Shown here: piece after piece, positions 26,108-35,611 of the stretch
Position numbering within the stretch: the stretch's first letter is position 1
How the letters are laid out: the number at the start of each line of letters is the position of its first letter
Source: Bacteroidota bacterium
GTDB taxonomy: Bacteria > Bacteroidota > Bacteroidia > Chitinophagales > Saprospiraceae
Assembly (NCBI GenBank): GCA_024743405.1
Contig: JANSWP010000001.1
Coordinates: 185,103-249,102 of the forward strand
Direction: 5' to 3'
Length of the DNA stretch: 64,000 bases
Program-made: the position numbers and the translations under genes
The notes under the pieces: model-generated
Told to the model about the DNA's origin: nothing
The model's input: only the letters and a program-made list of their open reading frames with translations
Database searches by the model: none

Positions 26108-26187
26108 CGTAAAAGGTTAGAAAAAAGTGAACTTTAAGAAATGAAAATATTATGCTTTAATACTTCCTATTTCTACTAGTTCAATTA

Positions 26188-29100
26188 CTAATTAGGATCC
26201 AAAGTATCTAAGAAATCATGTAGATTAAATTTCAAATTTGCATTCAAATCAGCTACAGCCTTTTTAATTTTGGCTACTGATTGATCAATTGCTTCTTTTG
26301 TAATCGGTGCTCCAGCAATACCCAATAAATATCGCTCAATAATTGCATTAATAACATCCGTTTGCGTTAAAGTCCAAGCAGCGGTAGAATTTCCATCACC
26401 ATCATACAAAGCAAGCAAAAGTCCATCTAATGAGTAAGTGATTGCTATTTTTTGACTTCCTCCGCCATTCGTCAATACATCTACCAATAATTGTTTTCTG
26501 AAATTAATCGCTTTCAAAGAATCTTGAATCAAGATTTTGACTGTAGTATAATGCAGTGATTTATTGTTAGGAACTGATTCAAGTGCTTTATAAACTGCTG
26601 AGATCAACGTTTTTATTTGATTATTTTGAACCCAATGTGGATTAGCAATCACCTCTTCTAAAATCACTTCTGTGATATCAAGAATTTGAGCATCCGTCAA
26701 CTTCGGCTTCCATCGTCCGGCACTCGGTCTGCTACTAATGGCCTTTAATATTTGCTGCAAGGTAATAACCATAATATGCTTTTGCCGACGACGGCTTGTA
26801 TCTATAAGTAATTCTAAGTTACCAGCTGTATGGCTCAATATCAATCGGACAAACTCAGCGAGAATATGTGGTTGTTTCATGCCACCATCCGTCAAAGCTT
26901 TTGCAATACCTGATACAACTTTTTGGATACCAATACGCGATCCGAGTAGTTCAGGATGCTCCGTGATAGCAAATAAAGCTACTTCTATTAATTCATTGGC
27001 TGTATCATCGTTGATTCCTTTTGCATTGATCAGTTGAAGATCTTTTTGCAAAATTATGGTTATCAAAGTCAGCCCTGTTTTATCTGGATGATTCGCTATA
27101 ATGACATTCAAAATATAGTCTAGCAAATCATATAATAATTCCCCTTTATCAACCGTAGGGTTGTCCTCAAAAACAAATTCAAAAACAAGATCGAGTGCCT
27201 TATTCAATATCGTTGTTTCTTCTTCACCACTTCCCCAATTAGTTTTATTCAAAACTTGCTCACTTACCGCGACCGTTCTCATATTAATTTTAATCAATCG
27301 CTCAACGGTATCTCCACTCAACCGTTGTCCCTTAGGCACTAATTCAAGCGTTGAGAAAGTTGTTTTCAAAACTTCCGACAATAAGGAATTATTTCCATCT
27401 GACTTGATCACCCACGATGGATTTTTCACGACCTCATCCAATAAATTTTCAGAAATAGAAAGGGTTTGCGCACCTGTCAATTTAGGCTTCCACTTCCCTT
27501 CCGTTGGTTTAGTTGTAAGTATATCAAGTATCTGAGACAATGCCTCAACCAATAAATGTTTGGATACATTATTATCTGAAGGGATCACCAAATCAAGGTT
27601 ATCCGCGGCATTGAGTAATACCAGTCTTATGAATTCCGTAAATAGATATGGTTCGTTAATACCTGCAGTCGAAAGCGCCGAGCTTACACCCGAAATCATA
27701 TTTTGTAAAGCCGCATTATCGGCAAGTAAATTTGGATTTGCAGAAATAACGCTGAGTGCAGCAGAGACTAATTTATCAGCAGCCGCTTTATTTAATCCAT
27801 TTTCCCGAACGACGCCCGATCCTGCATTTAAAAGCAATTGTGTCAACACCAATCCTTTCGCATTTGGATGTGCCACTACCGCCGTATTCATAATATAATC
27901 TGTCAAATCTAATAGCAACTCCGTCTTATCCCCCGAATTTTGGTCTTTAAAAACAAAGGAATAAATCAAGTCTAACGATTTATTCAAAATGGTGGTCTCC
28001 TCTCCACCATTTCCCCACTTTATTTTACTTAAAGCCTGCTGGCTAGTCGCAACCGTTCTAATGTTTAATTGTATTAATGTTTCCAAAGTTGAGCTAGAAA
28101 AACGCTGATTCTCCGGCACATTCTCTAAAGAATTAAAAGTCGCATTTAATACCTCAGACAGTAAAGAATTTTCATTGACACTATTGGTGATCCATGATGG
28201 ATTGTGAATGACTTCGTCCAATAGATTTTCAGATATTGTCAATAACTGGCTTCCAGTAATATTTGGTTTCCATTTCCCTGCTGCTGGCTTTTTAGAGATG
28301 ACGGTTAGTATTTGTTGAAGCGCAATAACGAAAAGATGCTCAGGATCTGCATGAGGGGCTTTGATGATTAAATTCATATTACCAGCCGCATTAACCAATG
28401 TCAGGCGAATAAATTCAGAAATAATATCTGGCTGACTAATACCTGATTTTGATAATGCCAAAGCAACTCCAGAAATCATATTTTGAAGAGCCTTATCCTT
28501 AACCGCCAATTCCGGATGAGCCGAAAACACCCCTAATGTTGCCTTGATGAGTAAATCTGCTGTTTCTTCATTAAATCCATTTGCTTGAATAACGCCAAAG
28601 TCCTCATTCAAAATCAATTGAGTCAGTAAAAGTCCTTTTGAATTTGGGTTTTGTGCGACCAAAACATCCATCACATAATCAAGTAAATTAATTAACAAAT
28701 CCGTTCGATCCGCTGATTTCTTGTCTTTAAAAACAAAGGTAAATACTAGGTCAAGGGCATGGTTCAAAATCGTTGTTTCCTGCTGTCCGCTACCCCATCT
28801 TACTTTACTTAAGGCCAGTTTACTCGTTGCAACCGTGCGAATATTAATTTCCAGAATCGTCTCTAAAGCATTGACATTTATTCGATCACCTTCAGGAATG
28901 GTTTTCAGCGCATTAAAGGTTGAGTTCAATACCTCACTCAAAAGCGAATCTGCATTTACTTTATCAGTAATCCATGAAGGATTGGTTACCACATCTTCTA
29001 ACAAATCTTCAATGATAAAAACGACCTGAGATCTAGTGAGTTGTGGCTTCCATTTTTCATTAGGTTTGGCAGTTAGAGCCGTCAAGATTTGCTGCGTAGC

Positions 29101-30339
29101 CGACACCAAAAGATGTTTCGCATTAGGGTCTTTAATATCCCATAAAACTGCTAAATTTCCTGCTGTATTCAATAAAATCAAGCGTGCTATTTCCGGCACT
29201 ATTCCAGGTTGATTGATGCCCGATTGAGCCACAGCACCCGCTACACCTGAAACAATTTCTTTAACTCCATCACGACCAGAAACCAATTCAGGATATTGAG
29301 CTACTACGGTTAAAGCAGCTTTTACAACTCCATCCAGGCTTTCAGGCGTAAATACATTTTTTAGGTTGACACCACTCGGATTCGGATCCAAAAGTGCCTT
29401 CATGATTTCAGTACCAACCGACTTAATTAAAGCAGCTTCCTTTTCATCTGCACCAAATAATTCACCAGAAGAATTGACAACATAAGTTCCCGCATTCTTA
29501 ACCATACTTCGATAAACCAATTGTCCCCAACGAATAACTTCATCTTGATCATCAGCAGTCCCTAGTTTATCAATTCGGGTATACATATCTTTTGCTAGTC
29601 CTTTGGTAGTCTCTCCAATAAAGTTTTGAAGCTTTAGGTTATCTGTAATTTTGTGTGCCTCTGCACCTAAGGTTTCAGCAGTTGAAACGAATAATTTGGG
29701 TATGATTTGTTTGACTAAAGTATCTTTTAACGCATTGTTTTCCGCAAATTCAACTGTATCAATGGCACCCAAAAAAGATTTTACAAACCTTCCGGCTGTC
29801 GAATCGGAACGGATCGCTCCAGGGACTTGATTAAAATAATCGATTCCAATTTCCACTATAGTGCCAGAGACCATCTGAAGAGGGGATGGATTGGGCGCAG
29901 TTCCTTTTTCCCATTGTCGAATTCGAAAAAGCCCTTCAATATCATTTGGATCAAACTCAGTTGCATGATGAATAACTCTAAAAAAACTATGGAAACAATT
30001 TTCGAACTCCGCCTTTTCATCCGCTGATATATTATCTTCATCATCCCCTTGTTGTGCTTTAAAATTTAGCGCAGCTAATCCAGGCAAATACTTAGGATTA
30101 GGCACCATTTTGCCATCAACTTTAATTTCGGGTGTAACGTAGATTTCCCCTTCTTCCCTGCGAAAAAAGCGAGTCATTCTTTCAAACTTAATCGTAGGAT
30201 CTATAGCAGGTAAGGGCAGTACAATCGCTTTACCTTTAATACTATTTGCATATGCTTTTTCAAATCCTCTTCCAAGTTTAATAGCAGAATGGATGGAAAA
30301 AATAATAGCATCTACAGTTAACGTTGCTGACATATTCAA
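26188..30339 (-). CDS. Giant (1383 aa) protein with four ~260-residue repeats, no known family
   Basis: I do not recognise a family. After a ~400-residue N-terminal region, four long repeats of about 260 residues are visible. Each has a KWKP..T..Q motif (near residues 430, 690, 950 and 1211), then NPSW or NPHW, LLSEVL..TF..L, a NxRTVATS..aLsK.xWG segment, ETTILN.aLDL.f.FVFkD, LL.LlDYiM, and a P-type ...GvaxALs..GI..P..xEFiRL.L.NaaGN. Nearly all predicted secondary structure is helical. There is no signal peptide or clear membrane span, so it looks cytoplasmic although its operon neighbours are exported. Met1 and Met3 are both possible starts. The first repeat is the most diverged; the last is shortened and followed by a unique C-terminus ending DFLDTLDPN. 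Confidence 0.8.
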   Translation of the reverse strand: MNMSATLTVDAIIFSIHSAIKLGRGFEKAYANSIKGKAIVLPLPAIDPTIKFERMTRFFRREEGEIYVTPEIKVDGKMVPNPKYLPGLAALNFKAQQGDDEDNISADEKAEFENCFHSFFRVIHHATEFDPNDIEGLFRIRQWEKGTAPNPSPLQMVSGTIVEIGIDYFNQVPGAIRSDSTAGRFVKSFLGAIDTVEFAENNALKDTLVKQIIPKLFVSTAETLGAEAHKITDNLKLQNFIGETTKGLAKDMYTRIDKLGTADDQDEVIRWGQLVYRSMVKNAGTYVVNSSGELFGADEKEAALIKSVGTEIMKALLDPNPSGVNLKNVFTPESLDGVVKAALTVVAQYPELVSGRDGVKEIVSGVAGAVAQSGINQPGIVPEIARLILLNTAGNLAVLWDIKDPNAKHLLVSATQQILTALTAKPNEKWKPQLTRSQVVFIIEDLLEDVVTNPSWITDKVNADSLLSEVLNSTFNALKTIPEGDRINVNALETILEINIRTVATSKLALSKVRWGSGQQETTILNHALDLVFTFVFKDKKSADRTDLLINLLDYVMDVLVAQNPNSKGLLLTQLILNEDFGVIQANGFNEETADLLIKATLGVFSAHPELAVKDKALQNMISGVALALSKSGISQPDIISEFIRLTLVNAAGNMNLIIKAPHADPEHLFVIALQQILTVISKKPAAGKWKPNITGSQLLTISENLLDEVIHNPSWITNSVNENSLLSEVLNATFNSLENVPENQRFSSSTLETLIQLNIRTVATSQQALSKIKWGNGGEETTILNKSLDLIYSFVFKDQNSGDKTELLLDLTDYIMNTAVVAHPNAKGLVLTQLLLNAGSGVVRENGLNKAAADKLVSAALSVISANPNLLADNAALQNMISGVSSALSTAGINEPYLFTEFIRLVLLNAADNLDLVIPSDNNVSKHLLVEALSQILDILTTKPTEGKWKPKLTGAQTLSISENLLDEVVKNPSWVIKSDGNNSLLSEVLKTTFSTLELVPKGQRLSGDTVERLIKINMRTVAVSEQVLNKTNWGSGEEETTILNKALDLVFEFVFEDNPTVDKGELLYDLLDYILNVIIANHPDKTGLTLITIILQKDLQLINAKGINDDTANELIEVALFAITEHPELLGSRIGIQKVVSGIAKALTDGGMKQPHILAEFVRLILSHTAGNLELLIDTSRRRQKHIMVITLQQILKAISSRPSAGRWKPKLTDAQILDITEVILEEVIANPHWVQNNQIKTLISAVYKALESVPNNKSLHYTTVKILIQDSLKAINFRKQLLVDVLTNGGGSQKIAITYSLDGLLLALYDGDGNSTAAWTLTQTDVINAIIERYLLGIAGAPITKEAIDQSVAKIKKAVADLNANLKFNLHDFLDTLDPN

Positions 30340-30845
30340 ATGGTTTATTAAAAGTATTCTTATTCTTTTAGACTGAGGAACTTCGAAAATAATAACCTAC
30401 GTATTTCCCTTGTCCTTTTTTCATTTCTCTTCGTTAAATTTTTTGACCGTAGCGCTGCTATACTAAAAAATTGCCTCGATAAATGAAAAAATTACTCCGC
30501 CAAATTTGCGTAGTTTATTAATTGCGAAATCCCTAAGGCCAATTTTATGAAAACCAAAATCAAATTGGAATTTGATTTGACTTTCACCATAATTGTAGAA
30601 TAATTGTTATTAAAAAGGGTTTTAAATGAAGTCGATTCGATTAGAAATTATCTGATGGAATTAAACATTTTCCTCCTATTTCAATTCATAATTTCTAAAT
30701 TGCAGGTCATCAGCGAATCCCGTCAAAGATAAAAATTGAAACTAGAATGACAAACTATCTTGGTTTTGAGTTTCTAATGCTCAGTTCCTTTTTAAACGGG
30801 TTTAAGGAATTGGGAAACTGAAGACTAAGAGCTCGGAAAAGAAAC
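30340..30845. other. Intergenic region (506 bp), holds palindrome B
   Basis: No gene is seen. It separates divergent genes and contains the 165-bp palindrome B at 30373-30537. A smaller bulged hairpin, TTCCTTTTTAAAC pairing with GTTTAAGGAA, is at about 30786-30811, in the probable leader of the PH-domain gene. Confidence 0.5.
30373..30537. repeat. Long near-palindrome B (165 bp), divergent intergenic
   Basis: The left arm (from CTGAGG at 30373) matches the complement of the right arm (to CCTAAG near 30537) imperfectly over about 80 bases, with the perfect centre AGCGCT. It shares with palindrome C the half-arm positions of CT.AGGAA, CTTG.CC and CCGTAGCGC at identical distances from the end, and with A the motifs CGTTAAA and TTGCCTCG. 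It is in the divergent gap, not at gene ends, so it is not simply a terminator. Confidence 0.8.
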
Positions 30846-31367
30846 ATGATTTTTGAGAATCAACAACTCTCTATAAGTCAAATTCCAAATTTGGAAGACA
30901 TTGATTTTTTACAATTGGACAAAAACTACATTAAGTCCGAATTAATTGGTTCTGCCATTTTCTTTGGTATTGTGTGTTTTGTTCTGCTCTTTTTCACCCT
31001 TTTTAATCAGTGGTGGAAAGAATGGTATTTCTGGCCAATTTGGGTAGGCTGGCTAGCATGGGCATCTACTTCGGTCTTTTTCGCTTTCAAAAACTATAAA
31101 ATAGCCGGTTACGCTCTTCGAAAAAAAGATATCGCTTATCGGCGAGGCGTTCTGTTTCGAACCATCACTACCATTCCTTTAAATCGAATGCAACATTGCG
31201 AAATAACAGAAGGTCCAATAGAAAAAATGTTTGAATTGGCAACTTTAAAAATCTTTACGGCAGGTGGTAGTTCTAGTGACTTAGCCATTTCTGGTTTACA
31301 CCGAGAAGAAGCACATAAAATCAAACAATTTATCACTCAAAAAATAGCCTCAGATGAAGAAGAGTGA
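30846..31367 (+). CDS. Membrane protein with bacterial PH (bPH2/YdbS-like) domain
   Basis: A 173-residue inner-membrane protein: two transmembrane helices at about 36-80, then a bPH2 domain (ALRKKDIAYRRGVLFRTITTIPLNRMQHCEITEGPIEKMFELATLKIFTAGG, the YdbS-type pattern). Start at 30846. Its last 14 bases overlap the next gene, which has three further copies of the same domain, so the two are translationally coupled and are probably partners, as YdbS and YdbT are in Bacillus. In Bacillus the pair has been linked to envelope stress; its role here is unknown. Confidence 0.82.
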   Translation: MIFENQQLSISQIPNLEDIDFLQLDKNYIKSELIGSAIFFGIVCFVLLFFTLFNQWWKEWYFWPIWVGWLAWASTSVFFAFKNYKIAGYALRKKDIAYRRGVLFRTITTIPLNRMQHCEITEGPIEKMFELATLKIFTAGGSSSDLAISGLHREEAHKIKQFITQKIASDEEE

Positions 31368-32859
31368 TGAGTTTCAATTTTTGTTCGAGCGATCTCGACA
31401 ATCTTCTGTCGCGATTTTATTGATTTTAATTCGTTTTTTTCGAGGCGCCATTCGAAATCTATGGCCAATTCTTTTGGTTTTTTTATTTAACCCTGGTGAA
31501 GGTAAAACACCCGCATGGGCACAAGCATTTATTGCACTTGGCTTTTTCGCTGCAGTTTCTTCCATTGTCTCTTATTTCAAGTTTTACTTTTATGTAGAGT
31601 CCGACGAATTAGTTATTGAAAAAGGAATTTTAAGAAAATCCAAACTGAATGTACCTGTTGACCGCATACAAACGGTAAATTTTACACAAGGTATTTTACA
31701 CCAAATCTTTAATGTGGTAAGTGTCGAAATTGATACGGCAGGCTCACAAGGACGAGAGTTCTCCATCAATGCTTTGAGCAAAAAGAAAGCAGAAGCTTTA
31801 CGAGAATTTGTTCAATCTCAAAAACGTAATAACCCTATTATTGAAGCAGAATTTGAGGAAACATTAGTAAAGCCTATACCACCTCAAGAACTATTATTAC
31901 GACTTTCCGCCAATGATCTTTTCAAAATTGGCGTCAGTCAAAACCATCTGCGAACCGCAGGTATTATTATGGCTTTTTTCTACGGTTTCCTTGATGACAT
32001 AGAACAAGCGTTAGGATTCGATTTTTTCAAAAAAATGGATAAATGGATTGAAGAAGGTGGTAATGGTTGGGCGTTATATTTACTTGCCGGCATTCCTATT
32101 TTCATTTTCATTTCTTTTTTAATAACCCTCATTCGGACAATGCTCCGATATTATGATTTTAAGTTTTTTAAAACAGATACAGGGTTTAAAATGGTTAGTG
32201 GTCTTTTTACCAAAAATGAACAATCTGCCAACCTTCAAAAAATACAACTTATTCGTTGGTTCGTTAGTCCGATAAAAAAACTTTTTGGTATGTCTTCGGT
32301 GAGTTTGGCGCAAGCAGCATCGATGACCGTAGGTCGTCGAAATTCCATTTATGTGCCAGGATGTTATGAGCCACATTTAGCTGCAATTCGACGAACTTAT
32401 TGGCAAGAAGAGGAAATATTGGATTTTGAAGAACACCACATTTCAAAGTTAATTTGCTGGCGACAAGTCTTGTACATGGGGCTTTTTCCGGCTATAGGTA
32501 TGACTGTCTTAAGATATATGGAAGAAGGCTGGACTTCCATTGTTTGGCTTTTATGGATCCCAGCTGTTTATTTATTGAGCCTCCGATATTATCGAAATTG
32601 GCGATATTTTGTAAGCGAAGAAGGCATAAGAACTCAGTCAGGTATTTTCACCATGAAGCATACCCTTTTGCAATGGTATAAAATTCAAGCAGTTGACATT
32701 CGGCAAAGCATTTATCAACGTAGAAAAGAAGTAGCTCATTTGACGCTTTATACAGCTGCTGGTTCAGTCCGAATACCTTATATAGAATTAGATAAAGCTA
32801 GAGCAATTCACGATTTTGTGATGTATAAGGTGGAGTCTGATGGACGGAGGTGGATGTGA
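31354..32859 (+). CDS. Multi-PH-domain membrane protein (YdbT-like)
   Basis: A 501-residue polytopic protein with three transmembrane pairs alternating with bPH2 domains: the first around 55-150 (DELVIEKGILRKSKLNVPVDRIQTVNF), the second around 255-355 (GFKMVSGLFTKNEQSANLQKIQLIRW), the third around 400-495 (EEGIRTQSGIFTMKHTLLQWYKIQAVDIRQS). It overlaps the upstream YdbS-like gene by 14 bases. YdbS/YdbT-type partners probably assemble in the inner membrane. The ligand and role here are not known. Confidence 0.82.
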   Translation: MKKSDEFQFLFERSRQSSVAILLILIRFFRGAIRNLWPILLVFLFNPGEGKTPAWAQAFIALGFFAAVSSIVSYFKFYFYVESDELVIEKGILRKSKLNVPVDRIQTVNFTQGILHQIFNVVSVEIDTAGSQGREFSINALSKKKAEALREFVQSQKRNNPIIEAEFEETLVKPIPPQELLLRLSANDLFKIGVSQNHLRTAGIIMAFFYGFLDDIEQALGFDFFKKMDKWIEEGGNGWALYLLAGIPIFIFISFLITLIRTMLRYYDFKFFKTDTGFKMVSGLFTKNEQSANLQKIQLIRWFVSPIKKLFGMSSVSLAQAASMTVGRRNSIYVPGCYEPHLAAIRRTYWQEEEILDFEEHHISKLICWRQVLYMGLFPAIGMTVLRYMEEGWTSIVWLLWIPAVYLLSLRYYRNWRYFVSEEGIRTQSGIFTMKHTLLQWYKIQAVDIRQSIYQRRKEVAHLTLYTAAGSVRIPYIELDKARAIHDFVMYKVESDGRRWM

Positions 32860-32888
32860 ATGCATGCTATTATTACTTAATGTTCATT

Positions 32889-34277
32889 CTATGACTTTTT
32901 TCTTTTCTCTAAAACATCTATGGATGCTAATAGCGCCAATAAAACCCACAGATGCCTAAAATTCATAATATCTGTGGTTATAGCCTCAATTGAAAAATAA
33001 ATAAATGATCCTGCCAAGCCAACAATTATAAATGATTGAGGGTGGTTTTCAACTTTTAAAAGTGTATTCACTCTTTTGAAAATCGACATGCATAAGAAAA
33101 TCAAGGCTAAGAACCCTAAAAATCCTAACTCTCCGAATGCTCCCGTATAGGTACAATGAGGGTCATAATCGGAGAAATACTTCGGATATTTTCCCTCCTT
33201 TTTTAGTCCAGCTACAAATACATTATGTCCACCCGGTCCCACTCCGAATATAGGGTTTCGAATACCAGCAAGAATTCCACTTTTCTTATTGACAACATAA
33301 TTTGTCCACACGAAATAGAAATTCTGAGTTTCGTAAAAAGGTTGTTCTTCCGTGTACGCTCTTTCTTTTAAAATATCCCAGTTAATAGTCTTTTTATTTA
33401 AAATGGCGATATGCGAACCAAAATTGTAAAATAAGACAAGAGATAGAGTCAGTGCTAAAATAAAGGATTTTGTAAATTGATTGATAGGACAGAGTAATTG
33501 TCTTCCCGCTCTATATTTTTTTTCTTGGCTTTTCATCCAAATAAAAATAACCCCGATTGTCAAGACTACCAATGTTTTTGATAAAGTCAATAACGCACCT
33601 AAACCCAATATGAAAAGAATTAACCAATCATTTTTTGCAGGTCTTTCCTTGAAAACAACTTCTGAAAATTTAAGCAGAAAAGAGGTGCCAACAATACTCA
33701 TTAGCATATTTGGATTCATAGTAAAAGCAAGCGCACGACCTATATATCCAAAATACATGTAATAATAACCAACTTTCGATGTAGAAAGTGGCGTTTCGAT
33801 TCCAAATTGAGTCAAGATCCACCCTAATATCCCAAGTGTTGCAGCGATTATTCCACTGATAATGAAATATTTAAAAATCTTTTCCGAAGAAAATTTATCC
33901 TTAAATAATTGAAAAATCAAAAACAGACTTATCAAATACATCACTCCAAAAAACTCGAACCATACCTTCAATTCATTATGAAAAAATGCCGATAAAAATG
34001 CAGTAAACGAATATAAAATAATTGGAAATATTAGATTATCAGAAAACGAAGAAAATGGCTTTGACAATTTCTTTACTAGCTGTAAAAAACGATCCAATTT
34101 TTTCTTTGCTAATAAAAAATCGACCCCAATTACACCTATAATCAATAAAAAAATTAACTCAGGTGGTTGTACCTTCGTCCCAATGATTGGAAAATCAAAA
34201 ATGGTTAGAAAACTAAAAGAAAAGATGTATCCAATCAATAAAAAAGGTATCAGTTTTTGTATTTTACTTTGGATCAT
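32889..34277 (-). CDS. O-antigen ligase-family (Wzy_C) membrane protein
   Basis: A 462-residue polytopic inner-membrane protein with ten or more hydrophobic helices and one large periplasmic loop (about 280-390) carrying the family's FGVGPGGHNVFVAGLKK and YFSDYDPHCTYTGAFGELGFLG segments. Members attach O-antigen to lipid A core or polymerise or ligate other cell-surface glycans; the sequence alone does not separate ligase from polymerase. Adjacent, divergent glycosyltransferase supports a surface polysaccharide role. Only 23 bases separate the two start codons, so both promoters overlap coding sequence. Confidence 0.85.
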   Translation of the reverse strand: MIQSKIQKLIPFLLIGYIFSFSFLTIFDFPIIGTKVQPPELIFLLIIGVIGVDFLLAKKKLDRFLQLVKKLSKPFSSFSDNLIFPIILYSFTAFLSAFFHNELKVWFEFFGVMYLISLFLIFQLFKDKFSSEKIFKYFIISGIIAATLGILGWILTQFGIETPLSTSKVGYYYMYFGYIGRALAFTMNPNMLMSIVGTSFLLKFSEVVFKERPAKNDWLILFILGLGALLTLSKTLVVLTIGVIFIWMKSQEKKYRAGRQLLCPINQFTKSFILALTLSLVLFYNFGSHIAILNKKTINWDILKERAYTEEQPFYETQNFYFVWTNYVVNKKSGILAGIRNPIFGVGPGGHNVFVAGLKKEGKYPKYFSDYDPHCTYTGAFGELGFLGFLALIFLCMSIFKRVNTLLKVENHPQSFIIVGLAGSFIYFSIEAITTDIMNFRHLWVLLALLASIDVLEKRKKS

Positions 34278-34300
34278 TTCAGCATTTTGTTAAATAAAAA

Positions 34301-35485
34301 ATGAAGCTAGAAAAAAAATTAGAAGTCCTTTACATTTTTGACAAATACCTCAATCGAACGATGAATTGGGCTTACAGGTTAATGAAATACGCACCCAATA
34401 CTCAACCAGTTATTTCTTCTCCTTTGATTGTGAAAAATGAATTTTTTGACCCTGATTTTGAGTTTATCAATTCCCCTTTCCAAATTCAAACTCCTGATAA
34501 TGAATGGGATGTAAATATTTACCAGCGCGGCATTAATTATTTAACTAGTCGAGCTTTACCTCTTTTTCAAAAACAATTGTTTCAAAAATTAAAGAATAGG
34601 AAAATTGATCTTATCCATATTCACTTTGGTAATGTAGCTTGTCGCTATTTGGATCTTGTTAAAAAATTGAAAAAACCCTTAGTTGTTACCTTTCATGGCT
34701 ATGATTACGAAAGTGTTTTTATCAAAAGACCTGAATTAAAAACAAAATATAAAGCCCTTTTTGAGTATGCCTCTTTGGTTACTTGTGGTGGCCCAGCAGG
34801 TAAGAATAGATTAATTAAAAATGGCTGCCCACCTGAAAAAATACAGATCTTACGATTAGGAATTGAGCCAAAAAAAATTCCAATTTTTGAAAGAATAAAA
34901 GCAAAAAAGCAACTTCGGATCCTCCAAGCAGGTACAATAACGGAAAAAAAAGGGCATATTTTTACAGTAAAAGCTTTTGCCAAAGCCATTCAAAATTGCC
35001 CCAATATGCATCTAACTATTTTGGGCGAAAAGGAAAATTCAACAATTATTTCTAGTCTTAATCAAATAATTCAAAATCAAAATCTTCAAGAACAGATTGA
35101 GTTCAAAGATATTTTGACTTATGAACAATTTATTCAATTTTCGGCTAATTTTGATGCTTTTATCCATCCAAGTTGCACAGCAAAAAATGGAGATTGTGAA
35201 GGAGGCACACCACTTGTCATTCAAGATATGATGGCAACAGGAATGCCCGTCATTTCTACAACACATGCCGATATTGAAGAAGGTGTTTTACATGGGAAAA
35301 ATGGTTTTTTGAGTGACGAAAAAGATATAGATGACTTAGCCACCTCTATCGAAAAATTTTATTACATGGATGAAATAGAATATTCACTTTTTTGCCAAAA
35401 TGCTCGTAAGCATATAGAAACGAATTATCAAATGTCTAAAAGCGGAAAGTTATTACGACAGCTTTATGAAGGTTTAATTCCATAA
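34301..35485 (+). CDS. GT4-family glycosyltransferase (WcaL/AmsK-like)
   Basis: A 394-residue retaining GT-B glycosyltransferase. The N-terminal half contains IHIHFGNVACRYLDLVKKLKKPLVVTFHGYD, the acceptor-side Rossmann fold; the C-terminal half has the nucleotide-sugar site with LRILQAGTITEKKGH, and the family E-x7-E signature in DCEGGTPLVIQDMMATGMPVI. This resembles colanic-acid type WcaL and the AmsK group. It transfers a sugar onto a polysaccharide precursor on the cytoplasmic membrane face. It is divergent from the O-antigen ligase, with which it probably works. Confidence 0.85.
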   Translation: MKLEKKLEVLYIFDKYLNRTMNWAYRLMKYAPNTQPVISSPLIVKNEFFDPDFEFINSPFQIQTPDNEWDVNIYQRGINYLTSRALPLFQKQLFQKLKNRKIDLIHIHFGNVACRYLDLVKKLKKPLVVTFHGYDYESVFIKRPELKTKYKALFEYASLVTCGGPAGKNRLIKNGCPPEKIQILRLGIEPKKIPIFERIKAKKQLRILQAGTITEKKGHIFTVKAFAKAIQNCPNMHLTILGEKENSTIISSLNQIIQNQNLQEQIEFKDILTYEQFIQFSANFDAFIHPSCTAKNGDCEGGTPLVIQDMMATGMPVISTTHADIEEGVLHGKNGFLSDEKDIDDLATSIEKFYYMDEIEYSLFCQNARKHIETNYQMSKSGKLLRQLYEGLIP

Positions 35486-35611
35486 TCAAACCGACAAAAT
35501 CATCAATAAATACCCAAAACCATCACTTTCGAAATAATTCACATATAATAATCCTCTAATTGTTCCTATCTTCATGCGGAAATATTTTATCCTAAACAAA
35601 ATGAATTTCCA

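Noticed and set aside
26188..30339. Repeats as CRISPR or mobile elements
   Set aside because: The about 780-bp periodicity is in coding sequence, in frame and protein-level; there are no spacers.
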